Shown here piece after piece: positions 1 to 8,178 of a stretch of 64,000 nucleotides of DNA. A program made the position numbers and the translations under genes. Each line of letters begins with the position of its first letter. Within the stretch, counting starts at the first letter, position 1. The stretch is from contig MGTS01000033.1 of NCBI GenBank assembly GCA_001799565.1, positions 1 to 64,000 of the forward strand, read 5' to 3'. The notes beneath the pieces are model-generated. The model saw nothing but the letters and a program-made list of their open reading frames with translations, had not been told where the DNA came from and made no database searches. Source of the stretch: Elusimicrobia bacterium GWA2_51_34 (lineage in GTDB: Bacteria > Elusimicrobiota > Elusimicrobia > Elusimicrobiales > UBA9959).

Positions 1-176
1 AAACATTCAGAAATGGAGGCTTAGCAAAAGAATTACGACGGAGTAACGACGATACATTTCACCATCATGTTTGAATTAGAAAATGCTGCATCCCTTACAC
101 GGCTCTCTATACTCAATTCGCGCAGAGGCCACAGGCCGTCTTTATCGCCTCCGTCCCTGACCGAGCTTACGTTCCA

Positions 177-1466
177 CTACGGATTAAGCAGCCACTCCCA
201 CACCGGCACGCATTTTACCTGGCGGCCGGCTATGCGTTCCGTGCCGCCGCGGTCACGCGTAATTAGTGTCAGGCCGCCCGGTGAAATGTTCTTAAATGTG
301 TTTAACGCGCTTTGCAGCCCCCTCAACTCGCGCTCCTTAACTTCCGCCATACCGGTATCCAGGCAAACCTGTATAAGTTCCACCGCACCCCCGGCGCTTT
401 GACGGCACACAAAATCCACCTCGTACTTGCGCTGGGGGTCGCTGTAATACAAAATTTGTTTTTTTTGCCGTAACAGTTCCAGATAGACAAGATTTTCAAG
501 TAACCTGCCCTCGTTTTTCTGACCTGATACGGAAATTGACCGCAGCAAAGCAGCGTCAATGCCGTACATTTTCCTGGGCAGGCGCACGCGCTCCCGCGCT
601 TTATGCGAAAACGCTTCCACCGCAAAAAAAAGATACGCCTCCTGCATATACGCCAGGTAATTTTTGACCGTGTGTATGCTCCCAAGGGAATAAGCTTCCT
701 TAATATTCTGGTATGAAAGTTTAGACGCGTAATTATTAGCGGTATAAAGCGCAATATCCTTAAGGGTTTTAATATGCCTCACTCCGTGCCGCAGGGCGAT
801 ATCCTGCGTGAGGATTTTATCGTACAGGTCATGCAGATAGGACTTTTTATCAACAATGCCGGGAAGTTCCGGGAAACCGCCGGCAGAGAAATAGTCAGAG
901 AAGGCGGCGCTGATCTGCGCCCTTGAGCGTGTGCTTAAGGCCTTATCACGCGGAGAATCTATGCCGCGCGAACGCAGATATTCCTGGAAAGAAAAAGGGT
1001 AAATTTCAAAAACCTTATGCCGGCCGGTTAAATGGGTGGACAGGTCGCGGCTTAGCAGATGGGCGTTGCTGCCGGTTATTATCACTTTATAGCCGCCTCG
1101 CTGAAGCCGGGTCACAAAAAGCTCCCATTTCTCTATATTTTGTATTTCGTCAAGCAGGATAAACTTAAAGCCCGGCTTAAGCTCCAAAAGGACTTCCAAC
1201 ACAAGGTTTAAGTCAGCTGTTGTAATATCCGCCAGGCGTTCGTCATCAAAATTAACATAGCCATACGGCAGATCTTTTAATGCGCGATGGGCCAAAACAG
1301 ATTTGCCGCACCGGCGTACCCCGCTTATAACTTTAACAAGATTATCCGCGAGGGCGACGCGCAGTTCCGGCTCAACAAGGCGTTCTACGCGGCACTTATC
1401 CAAGATGCCGGGAATATCGCCCAACTGGTCAATCAAAACTTCTTTGATTTTCGCTCTATCAGCCAT
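177..1466 (-). CDS. AAA ATPase with C-terminal DUF4143 domain
   Basis: A 429-residue ATP-binding protein of the AAA_14/DUF4143 family. The Walker A motif GVRRCGKS is at residues 49-56 and Walker B (FILLDEIQ) at about 102-109. A sensor-like ITGSN strand follows near residue 130. The C-terminal third carries the EVDFV...ELIQV pattern of the nuclease-like DUF4143 fold. Length is typical for the family. The cellular role of these proteins is poorly known; they are often scattered, mobile or linked to stress and toxin-antitoxin genes. It stands alone, followed by under 200 bases without a gene. A second, divergent family member lies just upstream. The start is the ATG next to a palindromic sequence at 1490-1503. 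Family call is firm, function open. Confidence 0.85.
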   Translation of the reverse strand: MADRAKIKEVLIDQLGDIPGILDKCRVERLVEPELRVALADNLVKVISGVRRCGKSVLAHRALKDLPYGYVNFDDERLADITTADLNLVLEVLLELKPGFKFILLDEIQNIEKWELFVTRLQRGGYKVIITGSNAHLLSRDLSTHLTGRHKVFEIYPFSFQEYLRSRGIDSPRDKALSTRSRAQISAAFSDYFSAGGFPELPGIVDKKSYLHDLYDKILTQDIALRHGVRHIKTLKDIALYTANNYASKLSYQNIKEAYSLGSIHTVKNYLAYMQEAYLFFAVEAFSHKARERVRLPRKMYGIDAALLRSISVSGQKNEGRLLENLVYLELLRQKKQILYYSDPQRKYEVDFVCRQSAGGAVELIQVCLDTGMAEVKERELRGLQSALNTFKNISPGGLTLITRDRGGTERIAGRQVKCVPVWEWLLNP

Positions 1467-1489
1467 AATGGATTAAGTGTACAATATAG

Positions 1490-1503
1490 TGCAGTATACT
1501 GCA
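1490..1503. promoter_or_regulatory. 14-bp perfect palindrome upstream of the ATPase
   Basis: TGCAGTATACTGCA is a perfect dyad about 25 bases before the ATG of the ATPase gene at 177-1466, in an AT-rich stretch containing TATATT. The position fits an operator or dimeric regulator site overlapping the promoter. No regulator gene is adjacent. This is inference from symmetry and position only. Confidence 0.35.
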
Positions 1504-1539
1504 ATAAGTCGCAAGCAGTTTAGTCTGCACTCAGGCCGC

Positions 1540-1808
1540 AGACAGAGAAAGATGCCATAGTTTTAGATACGGCTACTGCTATAGGCTAGGTTGACGATAC
1601 GGCTATTGCCGTAGTTTTAGATACGGCTACTGCCATAGGCTAGGTTGACGATACGGCTATTGCCATAAGCCGTAAGTTTTTAGATACGGCGACTGCCATA
1701 GGCCATAGGCTTTAAGCCATAGACAGAAACAGCGCTGTCGGCTATTAGGCTGTTAGCCACGCACTTTTTCCTAAAAGGGCCAAAGTGCGGGGTTAGACAG
1801 CGGAACAG
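1540..1808. repeat. Intergenic array of GATACGGC/GCCATAGGC repeats plus a hairpin unit
   Basis: This 340-base gap between the two ATPase genes has no convincing ORF. It contains at least four loosely repeated units built on GATACGGCTATTGCC and GCCATAGGC. These are followed by GGCTATTAGGCTGTTAGCC and a short hairpin around TTTTTCCTAAAAGGGCC inside matching GCAC/GTGC ends. The hairpin unit recurs near 22205-22245. The same GATACGGC/CATAGGC family (called family A here) fills many gaps in the window. Confidence 0.8.
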
Positions 1809-2948
1809 CTAGGCACGCAGCACGGCTTTTAAATTGCTGATTCCCGTGAAGCGGATATTGAAGCCTCCGACATTTTTATTGTATGGCTTGTCTATATCGC
1901 TTGATATTACCAAATTGTCGCCTTGCGGGTAGCGCCGCCTGAAGACGCGCAAGCCTGCGGGGTCAAATTTGGCTGCTTTCCATTTGCATTCTATGGTCAG
2001 AGGCGGACAACCGCGCTTTTTAAGCACAAAATCAATTTCGTGCCCGGCTTTGTCGCGCCAGTAGTTAATATCCGGGCTTTGAAGTATGCTAAGCATCTCG
2101 TTTAAAACCAGATGCTCCCACAAAATTCCTTTATCATCCTCGCGTAGAGTGTTCCAGCCACGGAAAAAGCACAGGAAACCGGTGTCAAAGCCGTACACTT
2201 TGGGGGCCGTCACTATTTCGTTGGCGAGACGGGTTGAAAAAGGGCGCACAGGGCATGCCACGCCGGTGGCCTCCAGGACTGAAAGATAATTGGCGACGGT
2301 GGCGCGGCCAATTTCGCAAGGCGCGGCGAATTTAGAAGCCTCAAAAATCCCCCCGCTTTGCGCGAAGACAAGTTCAACGAATTTAAGGAAGGATGATCTT
2401 TTTTCAAGCTTAAACAGGTCCTGCACATCCCTGGCCCAATATGAATCAAGCCACTCCTGGTAATCCTTCTCCGGGTAGGCCTTATCAAGTATAAAAGGCG
2501 GAAGACCGCCGCGATGGAGACGGAGATTTAAATCGACAATCTTGAAATCTTCCGAATCACAGGCGTTCATCGGCGTAAGCCGGATTTCTGTTTTTCTGCC
2601 GGTAAGCGTGTCTTTAAATTTAGCCGAGGCCGACAGCGTGGATGAGCCGGTGGCAATTATTTTAACAGTCGGGTAGTGGTCGTGGGATATTTTCAGTATT
2701 TCGGAAGGGTTATCCAGCTTGTGTATTTCATCCAATACAAGCAGTTTTCCGGCTTTTGACGCTAAAAACATTTCCGGATCCGAAAGCATTGCCCGTATCC
2801 TGGGGAGTTCGCAGTCGAAGTATTCAGCGTAGGGAAAGCCTGAGGAAAGCACGGTTTTACCTGAGCGCCTTATGCCGGATAACCACACTATGGGCCGCCT
2901 GGAAAGGGCTTGTTTTATTAAATTCCGCCAGTATTTTCTCTCAACCAT
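1809..2948 (-). CDS. AAA ATPase with C-terminal DUF4143 domain (second copy)
   Basis: A 379-residue ATPase of the same broad family as its neighbour but strongly diverged. Walker A GIRRSGKT is at residues 25-32 and Walker B LLVLDEIH at 69-76. An ATGSS sensor strand follows near 100. The C-terminal domain has EIDFVL followed by TIECKW, the acidic/Lys pattern of DUF4143 nuclease-like folds. It starts almost at Walker A, so the N-terminal region is shorter than in the first copy. The two genes are separated by repeats rather than forming an overlap pair, so they probably arrived separately. The biological role is unknown. Confidence 0.85.
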   Translation of the reverse strand: MVERKYWRNLIKQALSRRPIVWLSGIRRSGKTVLSSGFPYAEYFDCELPRIRAMLSDPEMFLASKAGKLLVLDEIHKLDNPSEILKISHDHYPTVKIIATGSSTLSASAKFKDTLTGRKTEIRLTPMNACDSEDFKIVDLNLRLHRGGLPPFILDKAYPEKDYQEWLDSYWARDVQDLFKLEKRSSFLKFVELVFAQSGGIFEASKFAAPCEIGRATVANYLSVLEATGVACPVRPFSTRLANEIVTAPKVYGFDTGFLCFFRGWNTLREDDKGILWEHLVLNEMLSILQSPDINYWRDKAGHEIDFVLKKRGCPPLTIECKWKAAKFDPAGLRVFRRRYPQGDNLVISSDIDKPYNKNVGGFNIRFTGISNLKAVLRA

Positions 2949-3372
2949 ATGTCTTATAACATAGCATATAGTTCAACCAAAAGCAACATGTGGAATGCAG
3001 GGCTGTAAAGCATGTGTAAAATAAGACAGGCTGATAGTTTTATGAAGATTTTTTAAATTTTTACTAAGCATATATCGTTATCATACCTGATAATAATATA
3101 TGCCCAGTAGTTTTATCAAGCAGGAGGAAGTTTTATATAAAATTTAGCCCGCAATCAAGATTTTATGGATATTTTTTCACTTGCAGGCTAAATTTTGTAC
3201 ATTGGTGACTATGGGGACAGTACATTTCCCGCCACTACGACTTTTCCGCCATTACGCGTTGGCGGACCCGCCGAGTTGTAGTGGCGGGGGCGGGTCCCCG
3301 CCAATACAACTCGGCGGGCACAGCGCCCGGGTTGTTTGGCGGGAATTCCCCTCCGGGGTAAAGGGATAAAGG
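2949..3372. other. Gene-free gap: AT-rich stretch, then RAYT-end-like and hairpin sequences
   Basis: I see no gene in this 424-base gap. The left half (2950-3180) is AT-rich with no clear promoter. From 3214 there is TGGGGACAGTACATTTCC, close to the terminal repeat of the RAYT element at the right end of the window (GGGGACAGTATATTT). A strong GC-rich hairpin and CCCGCC/GGCGGG repeats follow up to the next gene. It may be the remnant or solo end of a RAYT-mobilised element. Confidence 0.6.
3267..3318. repeat. Large GC-rich hairpin repeat
   Basis: Two arms of 23 bases, beginning CCCGCCGAGTTGTA and ending TACAACTCGGCGGG, pair with one mismatch around a six-base loop. Related pieces (CACTACAACTTTGGCGG, GGCGGACCCGCC) recur at 7079-7120. 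This resembles REP/palindromic elements mobilised by RAYT transposases. It lies just after the stop of the nucleotidyltransferase gene on the minus strand, so it could also stop transcription or stabilise the mRNA end. There is no T-tract. Confidence 0.7.
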
Positions 3373-3936
3373 TCACACCACATTCCGGCGTATTTCATCC
3401 AAATGCCGCATAATTCCAGGGGATTCTTTTGCCAGGCATAAGGGCTCAAGCTGTTTACGCACATAATCCCATAAAATCCTGTCTTGTTGCCTGATAACTA
3501 CGCCTTTAATGTCCGTCCAATCTTGTTCACGGTCGGCAAAAGCCTTAAGAACAATCAAATCTTCCGCGGAGCAGGTAAGAAGCTCCAGCCCGGGGAGGAA
3601 TTTGAACCAGGTAGCTCGGCGAGTCATTTCTTCTTCAAAAGGAATACCTCCGAGAGCCACATCCATCCCGATGCCGCTTTTAGATTCAATAAGCAGCACT
3701 CTGTTGGCAAGCGCGAATTCTTTTGCGTTTTCCACGCGCGGTTTGTAGCGCGTTAATAATTCGTCAATAGCCGGTTCTTCCGAACCAAATCCGGTAAAAA
3801 GAGTAACATCTACATCACGAGTCAACCGCATTTCCCCCCACCGTTGAAGAGCTACCCCGCCTATAAAGCAGAACTTCCACGCCTTATCCATGAAAACGTT
3901 CTGTAATTCTTTGGCTGTCTGAAACAGTCCGGTCAT
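3373..3936 (-). CDS. AbiEii/MNT-like nucleotidyltransferase family protein
   Basis: A 187-residue protein with the minimal nucleotidyltransferase signature: GGVAL at residues 26-30 and TRDVDV with paired aspartates at 41 and 43. The rest matches the AbiEii/AbiGii-type or DUF6036-like layout, with acidic residues in AEDLIVLKAFADREQDWTDI. Family members transfer nucleotides to RNA or protein and often act as toxins or as poorly characterised housekeeping transferases. Its start overlaps the stop of an 81-residue-class gene by four bases (ATGA), so the two are translationally coupled. That resembles a toxin-antitoxin arrangement, but the partner is not a recognisable antitoxin. Confidence 0.7.
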   Translation of the reverse strand: MTGLFQTAKELQNVFMDKAWKFCFIGGVALQRWGEMRLTRDVDVTLFTGFGSEEPAIDELLTRYKPRVENAKEFALANRVLLIESKSGIGMDVALGGIPFEEEMTRRATWFKFLPGLELLTCSAEDLIVLKAFADREQDWTDIKGVVIRQQDRILWDYVRKQLEPLCLAKESPGIMRHLDEIRRNVV

Positions 3937-4154
3937 TTTGCCACCCGTTTAAAATACATTTGCTGGCGAACCAAGCCTGAGGTTTTGAGGGGACGCGCGC
4001 TCAACATTGCCGATTCAAAGGCATCATTAAACATCCCTATTCCCAAGGCCGTATCTGTGTTTCTTATTTCCCGATAACGCAGACTTTTAAGTTGAGGCGC
4101 AGCCTTCGCCCAGCAAGAAACCCACCGTTTAATATTTTTATCAGCTTGATTCAT
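3933..4154 (-). CDS. Small hypothetical protein coupled to nucleotidyltransferase
   Basis: A short basic protein of about 73 residues beginning MNQADKNIKRW; an alternative TTG start at 4178 adds eight residues. I do not recognise a domain. It includes an ELRNTD-like segment and two short predicted helices. A TATAAT box on the minus strand at 4190-4195 would place the transcript start close to 4183, which favours the ATG at 4154. It overlaps the downstream nucleotidyltransferase by four bases and so is probably its partner: antitoxin, adaptor or substrate-recognition subunit. That role is inference from arrangement only. Confidence 0.5.
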   Translation of the reverse strand: MNQADKNIKRWVSCWAKAAPQLKSLRYREIRNTDTALGIGMFNDAFESAMLSARPLKTSGLVRQQMYFKRVAK

Positions 4155-4204
4155 AAGAAGTCCGACATAAGCCGTCAAACGCCATCTTCATTATATAATT
4201 TACA

Positions 4205-4405
4205 GGAGGGAGAATGTGGTGACTTTGATAGACGATACAGCTATTGCCATAGGCCAGAGGATGGTGAAGGCTGTAGACTGTAGACTATCAGGCTGTTAGC
4301 CGTTTAGATGCATAGCAACTTAGCAATTCAGAGGCGTAGTCTGCATTTATAACTTCTTACCTACAGCCTACTCTTCCTGCAGTCTAATAGCCTTTCTTGA
4401 TTCAG
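4205..4405. repeat. Modular intergenic repeat, copy 1 (TAGACTGTAGACTAT ... CCTACAGCCT)
   Basis: A gap of about 200 bases made of repeats: a family A start (GATACAGCTATTGCCATAGGCC), then TGTAGACTGTAGACTATC, a central block with GATGCATAGCAACTTAGC, and a return arm ACCTACAGCCTACTC. A nearly identical block of about 120 bases lies at 6950-7075. A third with the same outer arms but a different centre is at 22150-22300. The outer arms are inverted relative to each other, so the RNA can fold. Confidence 0.8.
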
Positions 4406-4406
4406 C

Positions 4407-5543
4407 CTATCCACCTGATCCGGCGGCCTTCAGGAAGACATCTATTGTTTCACGGGCGGCTTTGTCCCAGGAGAATTCCGCGGCCCGCCCCATGGCCCGT
4501 TGCAACGCCCGCTCCCTGGCGGAGTTGTCCCGGGCAAGAATTTCAAGCAAGCCCCTGCCCAGTCCTTTAGCGTCACCCGCTTTATAGTACAAAGAGGCGT
4601 CAGCCATAATTTCCGGCAGGCACGGGCTATCTGTGGAAATACAATTACAGCCATGCGCCAGGGCCTCTAAAGCCACAAAACAAAAAGACTCAACGCGGCT
4701 TGTCAGCGCAAAGGCCGAACAGTGCGAATAATACCAGCCAAGTTCTTCGTGGGGAATATACCCAAGCCATAATACGTCGTTTAAAAGGCCAAGAGAGGCC
4801 GCTAAAGACTGCATCTTCATTTTGTAGCCTAAAGTTGCCGATCTTACCACTCCAGCGATAGCCATTTTAATGTTCGGGAAAGATTTTTTTACTTCCGCAA
4901 AGGCAACAAGCAAATCCTCATACCCGCGGTAAACCTCAAATGAGCCCGCGGTAAATATAAACCCGCTGGAAAGCAACTGCTTAATTTCACCGGTGGGAGG
5001 CTTGGCAGACGCTTTGGGAGTATGCCCAAAATTAATAAGGGTTATTTTTTCCCTTTCAACGCCGAATCGGTCCAAAAGCGCATTGCGAACGAATGCGGTG
5101 GGGGCGATTACCGCCGAAGCCCTATTCACAGCAAGGCCGGTGTCAAACCTCCGCGCCAAGGATTTAATTTTCTCCCGCAGCCCGCTAGTTGTCGTGATAC
5201 TTACAAACGGGGCCATGTTGTGGACTATTGTCACAATCGGCGCGCCCGGATAGTTAATATGTCTTTCCATGGTAACGAACACAACATCCGGCCGGAACGC
5301 GTTCAGCACGACCTTAAACTTACTGTCCGGCGCAGAACTAAAAAACCTGAATGGCTCACATACAGCCAAAGCTAATTTGGGAGATGCCGGAATCCAGGTT
5401 TCAGCCTTAAAACTTACCGGTGAAGCGCACAATATCCTCTCAATTTTATCCGAGGCTGCCAGGCGGGGAATGATATTGGCGATATAACTTTTATGCCCGC
5501 CGCTTATCCCGCCTCCGGTAAGGTTTAAAATAGCGATTTTCAT
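4407..5543 (-). CDS. Glycosyltransferase family 4 (GT-B fold)
   Basis: A 378-residue GT-B glycosyltransferase, probably adding one sugar of the surface polysaccharide at the cytoplasmic face of the inner membrane. The N-terminal glycine-rich segment LTGGGISGGHKSY matches the acceptor domain. The C-terminal domain has AGSFEVYRGYEDLL and the E-x7-E motif in SRVESFCFVALEALAHGC, characteristic of retaining GT4 enzymes. Length is normal. It overlaps the upstream O-antigen ligase gene by four bases (ATGA), so the two are co-translated. Donor and acceptor cannot be read from the sequence. Nearby CDP-, GDP-, dTDP- and UDP-sugar genes supply possible donors. Confidence 0.88.
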   Translation of the reverse strand: MKIAILNLTGGGISGGHKSYIANIIPRLAASDKIERILCASPVSFKAETWIPASPKLALAVCEPFRFFSSAPDSKFKVVLNAFRPDVVFVTMERHINYPGAPIVTIVHNMAPFVSITTTSGLREKIKSLARRFDTGLAVNRASAVIAPTAFVRNALLDRFGVEREKITLINFGHTPKASAKPPTGEIKQLLSSGFIFTAGSFEVYRGYEDLLVAFAEVKKSFPNIKMAIAGVVRSATLGYKMKMQSLAASLGLLNDVLWLGYIPHEELGWYYSHCSAFALTSRVESFCFVALEALAHGCNCISTDSPCLPEIMADASLYYKAGDAKGLGRGLLEILARDNSARERALQRAMGRAAEFSWDKAARETIDVFLKAAGSGG

Positions 5544-6913
5544 AAAGGCATCGGCTTGTTAAGTCCTTCAGTTTTGCCGGCAGTATTTCTCGGCCTCAAA
5601 TGTGTAAGACCGGAAACAACTCCGAGTACTATCCAGAATATCCTTTCACGCATATAGTCGTTGGTAGCCGCCCATATACACACAGCTAAAAGTCCGGCCC
5701 AGAACGGGAAAGCGTCGCAGTAATACCCGGACCGGAAGCCCTTGAACAACACCCAGCCAACCAGCAAAAATAAGAAGAAAGCGGGGATCCCCCCCAATTC
5801 CGCCGTATAATACAGGTAGGAATTGTGCGGGGTAATGTTGCGGTTAGCATCAATTACTCCGTTAGCCTTGGCGAGAAGCTCCGGGTAGGCCTTATTGTAG
5901 AGCCGGGGAAAGTTGTCCACCCCAACGCCCCACGCCGGCGCGTTATTAATAAGCCCCAACGTGTACCGCCATATTGTCGCCCTTGTGTTTGCTGAAGGAT
6001 CGGCTGTCACGGTTGCCGCCGGTTTTTGCAAGAACTTTATAAAAAAGGACTCTTTAGTCTGTCTATTATCAATCATAGGATGCGTAAACACTTTCAACAG
6101 TAAAACCGAAGCCACTATAACCATTACAAGCATAAAAAGACGCTTCTTGGGGAGTCCCTCTGAAATATAGGCATAAACCAGTACCAGCATCACGCAAGAT
6201 ATACCAAGCCAGGCGCTGCGGTTAAACGTAAAGAAAAGTCCCGCGGCGCCGAAAGCTATGGCGGCCAGGTGTATTAGCCCGGCGAAATGGGTCTTTTTAG
6301 CGGCTACGGAAAACAAGTATCTGACCAGGGATACCGTAAGCAGCCAGGCAAGTATCCCTCCCCCAAGTGTCGGCCCGTTAGCGAAGCCCCAACCCGCAGT
6401 CGCTCCTTCGTTGCAGGGATATCCAAAAATTCCCGCAACAACAAACCCTCTATAAGAATTTATCTGCAGCAATATAAGCGCGCCGGCGGCTATAAGATAA
6501 TAATTTATCCATTTAAACGCGGATTCCAGGTCAAGCCCGGCTACCGCCGTGCGCACGAACAGAAAACACAGGAATGAAACAAGATATATCCGCAATCCGT
6601 CCATGGAGAATTCCCGTGAATGAACCAACAGCGCAGAAACCATAAAAAACAGGAACATCAGCGAAAACAGCAGCATGTCGGTTTTAAGATATTTTTTCCA
6701 CAAGCCCGGACAAGTAAAAACCTGTATGGCCATAAGGAGCAGGCCGAAACCCAGCACAGGGGTATGGAAACTTATAGGATAATGCCACGGCTTGTACGGA
6801 ATCAGAAGATAAAGCGCAAGGTATAAAAACAGAGCGAACGAAAGAAGACGGCCTGAGACTCCGGTCTCCCGCGCGTTGCAGCGGCCCTGCTCCTGCACCT
6901 TAGGGTCATTCAT
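5540..6913 (-). CDS. O-antigen ligase/polymerase (WaaL/Wzy_C family)
   Basis: A 457-residue polytopic membrane protein with roughly eleven hydrophobic segments and one large periplasmic loop. The conserved Wzy_C region with PHNSYLYYTAELGG lies near residue 370. This family either polymerises lipid-linked repeat units (Wzy) or ligates the glycan to lipid A-core (WaaL) in the periplasm; the sequence alone does not separate the two. The loop includes an NITPHNSYL segment with the His thought to be catalytic in WaaL. It is the first gene of a two-gene overlap with the GT4 gene, downstream of a long repeat-filled gap. Being the only such gene in a cluster with a Wzx flippase, it may be the polymerase. 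Confidence 0.85.
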   Translation of the reverse strand: MNDPKVQEQGRCNARETGVSGRLLSFALFLYLALYLLIPYKPWHYPISFHTPVLGFGLLLMAIQVFTCPGLWKKYLKTDMLLFSLMFLFFMVSALLVHSREFSMDGLRIYLVSFLCFLFVRTAVAGLDLESAFKWINYYLIAAGALILLQINSYRGFVVAGIFGYPCNEGATAGWGFANGPTLGGGILAWLLTVSLVRYLFSVAAKKTHFAGLIHLAAIAFGAAGLFFTFNRSAWLGISCVMLVLVYAYISEGLPKKRLFMLVMVIVASVLLLKVFTHPMIDNRQTKESFFIKFLQKPAATVTADPSANTRATIWRYTLGLINNAPAWGVGVDNFPRLYNKAYPELLAKANGVIDANRNITPHNSYLYYTAELGGIPAFFLFLLVGWVLFKGFRSGYYCDAFPFWAGLLAVCIWAATNDYMRERIFWIVLGVVSGLTHLRPRNTAGKTEGLNKPMPL

Positions 6914-6939
6914 TTTTTTGGCCTCAAAATCTAATCCGA

Positions 6940-7137
6940 CACGATAGACAGGCTGTAAACCACAGGCTATAGACTGTAGACTATTAGGCTGTTAGCCGTT
7001 TAGATGCGTAGCAACTTAGCAATTCAGAGGCGTAGTCTGCATTTACAACCTCTTGCCTACAGCCTGCTCTTCCTTTCCACCACTACAACTTTGGCGGACC
7101 CGCCGGCCGTTTGGCGGGCAGCCTATCCACCTACCGC
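6940..7137. repeat. Modular intergenic repeat, copy 2, followed by GGCGGACCCGCC unit
   Basis: The first 120 bases repeat the block at 4259-4385 with only a few substitutions, including TAGACTGTAGACTATTAGGC, GTTTAGATGCGTAGCAAC and TTGCCTACAGCCTGCTC. Copy 2 then carries an added CACTACAACTTTGGCGGACC unit related to the hairpin at 3267-3318 before closing with CAGCCTATCCACCTA. The nested structure suggests one repeat inserted into another. Confidence 0.8.
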
Positions 7138-8178
7138 CTACCCGCGCGTTTTAAACCGCAAAATGGAAACCAACCGCCTTACCCGCTCAGGCAGTGGAAT
7201 GAATATAAGCAGGGCCGTCAGCACAGCCAATGCTATTGTTTTAAAATGATAAACACTGCCTATTACTCCGCAAATGCTTCCGGGGCGGAAAACACCGGCT
7301 ATCAAAGCTTTAGCTTCGGCAGGACTTCCCATGACAGCAAGATTAAAAGCCCGATTGACATTGTCGTTCATTACAAGCCTAAAGTAGTCGGTCTTTTCTT
7401 CAGGCCCCATCAAATCCCGCGCATATCCTTGCACATACGCTTCAAAAACCAGCAACAGGTCATGGGGCTCGGTCTTTGCCCTTCCGGAGCCGTAGCTGAA
7501 ACTGCTGGGGCTGACTCTGTAATTGAATAGCGGCTCATTAATTACGCCTATCGGATGTTTTTGCAGTATCCTCAGCCATACATCCAAATCCGCGGAAGTT
7601 TTAAAATGCTCGTAATCCCAATGCTTGATATAATCTTTGTAAATGGCGGTTCTGACCATTGCACCGGGGCAAAGCAGGAAATTACCGTGTTTCAGCATTG
7701 ATTTAAATATGGTCTGGAAATCATACAGGCGGGACGGCCTTGCCGCAAGGGCCCGAGGCAGGCGGTAGCTGCGCCCAACGCGCCCGTCGCCGTCAACGGT
7801 ATCCGCCATGGCAAAAATAGCGCCGGCTTCCGTATTGGCCTGAAGAAATTTTACCTGCTCCTCTACCATTTTCGGACAATAAATATCGTCGGAATGGAAT
7901 ATTGCGGTGTAATCGCCGTCGGCCAGTTGCAGGCAACGCGTGAAATTCCCCTCTCCGCCTACATTCACGGTATTACGGATAACCCGCACCCTGCTGTCCT
8001 TTGCAGCGCAGGCATCAGCAATCTCCAGCGTATTATCGCTGGAGGCATTATCTACAACTATAAGAGAGATATTGCGGTAGGTTTGCCCTGATATGGAATC
8101 AAGCGTCGCAGCCAGGGTTTTACCGGAATTATATGTTGGAACGCAAACACAGACAAGGGGCATTGAAAAATTATTCAT
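7138..8178 (-). CDS. Glycosyltransferase family 2 (GT-A fold)
   Basis: A 346-residue GT2 enzyme. The N-terminus CVCVPTYNSGKTLAATLDSI and the VVDNASSDNT segment form the nucleotide-binding fold. The metal-binding acidic motif is the HSDD near residue 95. A hydrophobic C-terminal stretch (VYHFKTIALAVLTALLIFI) probably docks it on the membrane. The ATG at 8178 is preferred over an upstream alternative because it follows a strong GGGGGGAG ribosome site and overlaps the flippase stop by four bases (ATGA). It likely elongates the lipid-linked oligosaccharide that the neighbouring Wzx exports. Substrate unknown. Confidence 0.87.
   Translation of the reverse strand: MNNFSMPLVCVCVPTYNSGKTLAATLDSISGQTYRNISLIVVDNASSDNTLEIADACAAKDSRVRVIRNTVNVGGEGNFTRCLQLADGDYTAIFHSDDIYCPKMVEEQVKFLQANTEAGAIFAMADTVDGDGRVGRSYRLPRALAARPSRLYDFQTIFKSMLKHGNFLLCPGAMVRTAIYKDYIKHWDYEHFKTSADLDVWLRILQKHPIGVINEPLFNYRVSPSSFSYGSGRAKTEPHDLLLVFEAYVQGYARDLMGPEEKTDYFRLVMNDNVNRAFNLAVMGSPAEAKALIAGVFRPGSICGVIGSVYHFKTIALAVLTALLIFIPLPERVRRLVSILRFKTRG

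Noticed and set aside
67-402. Plus-strand frame at the left edge
   Set aside because: It is antisense to the first ATPase gene and shows no family features; bases 1-176 hold nothing else that I can support.
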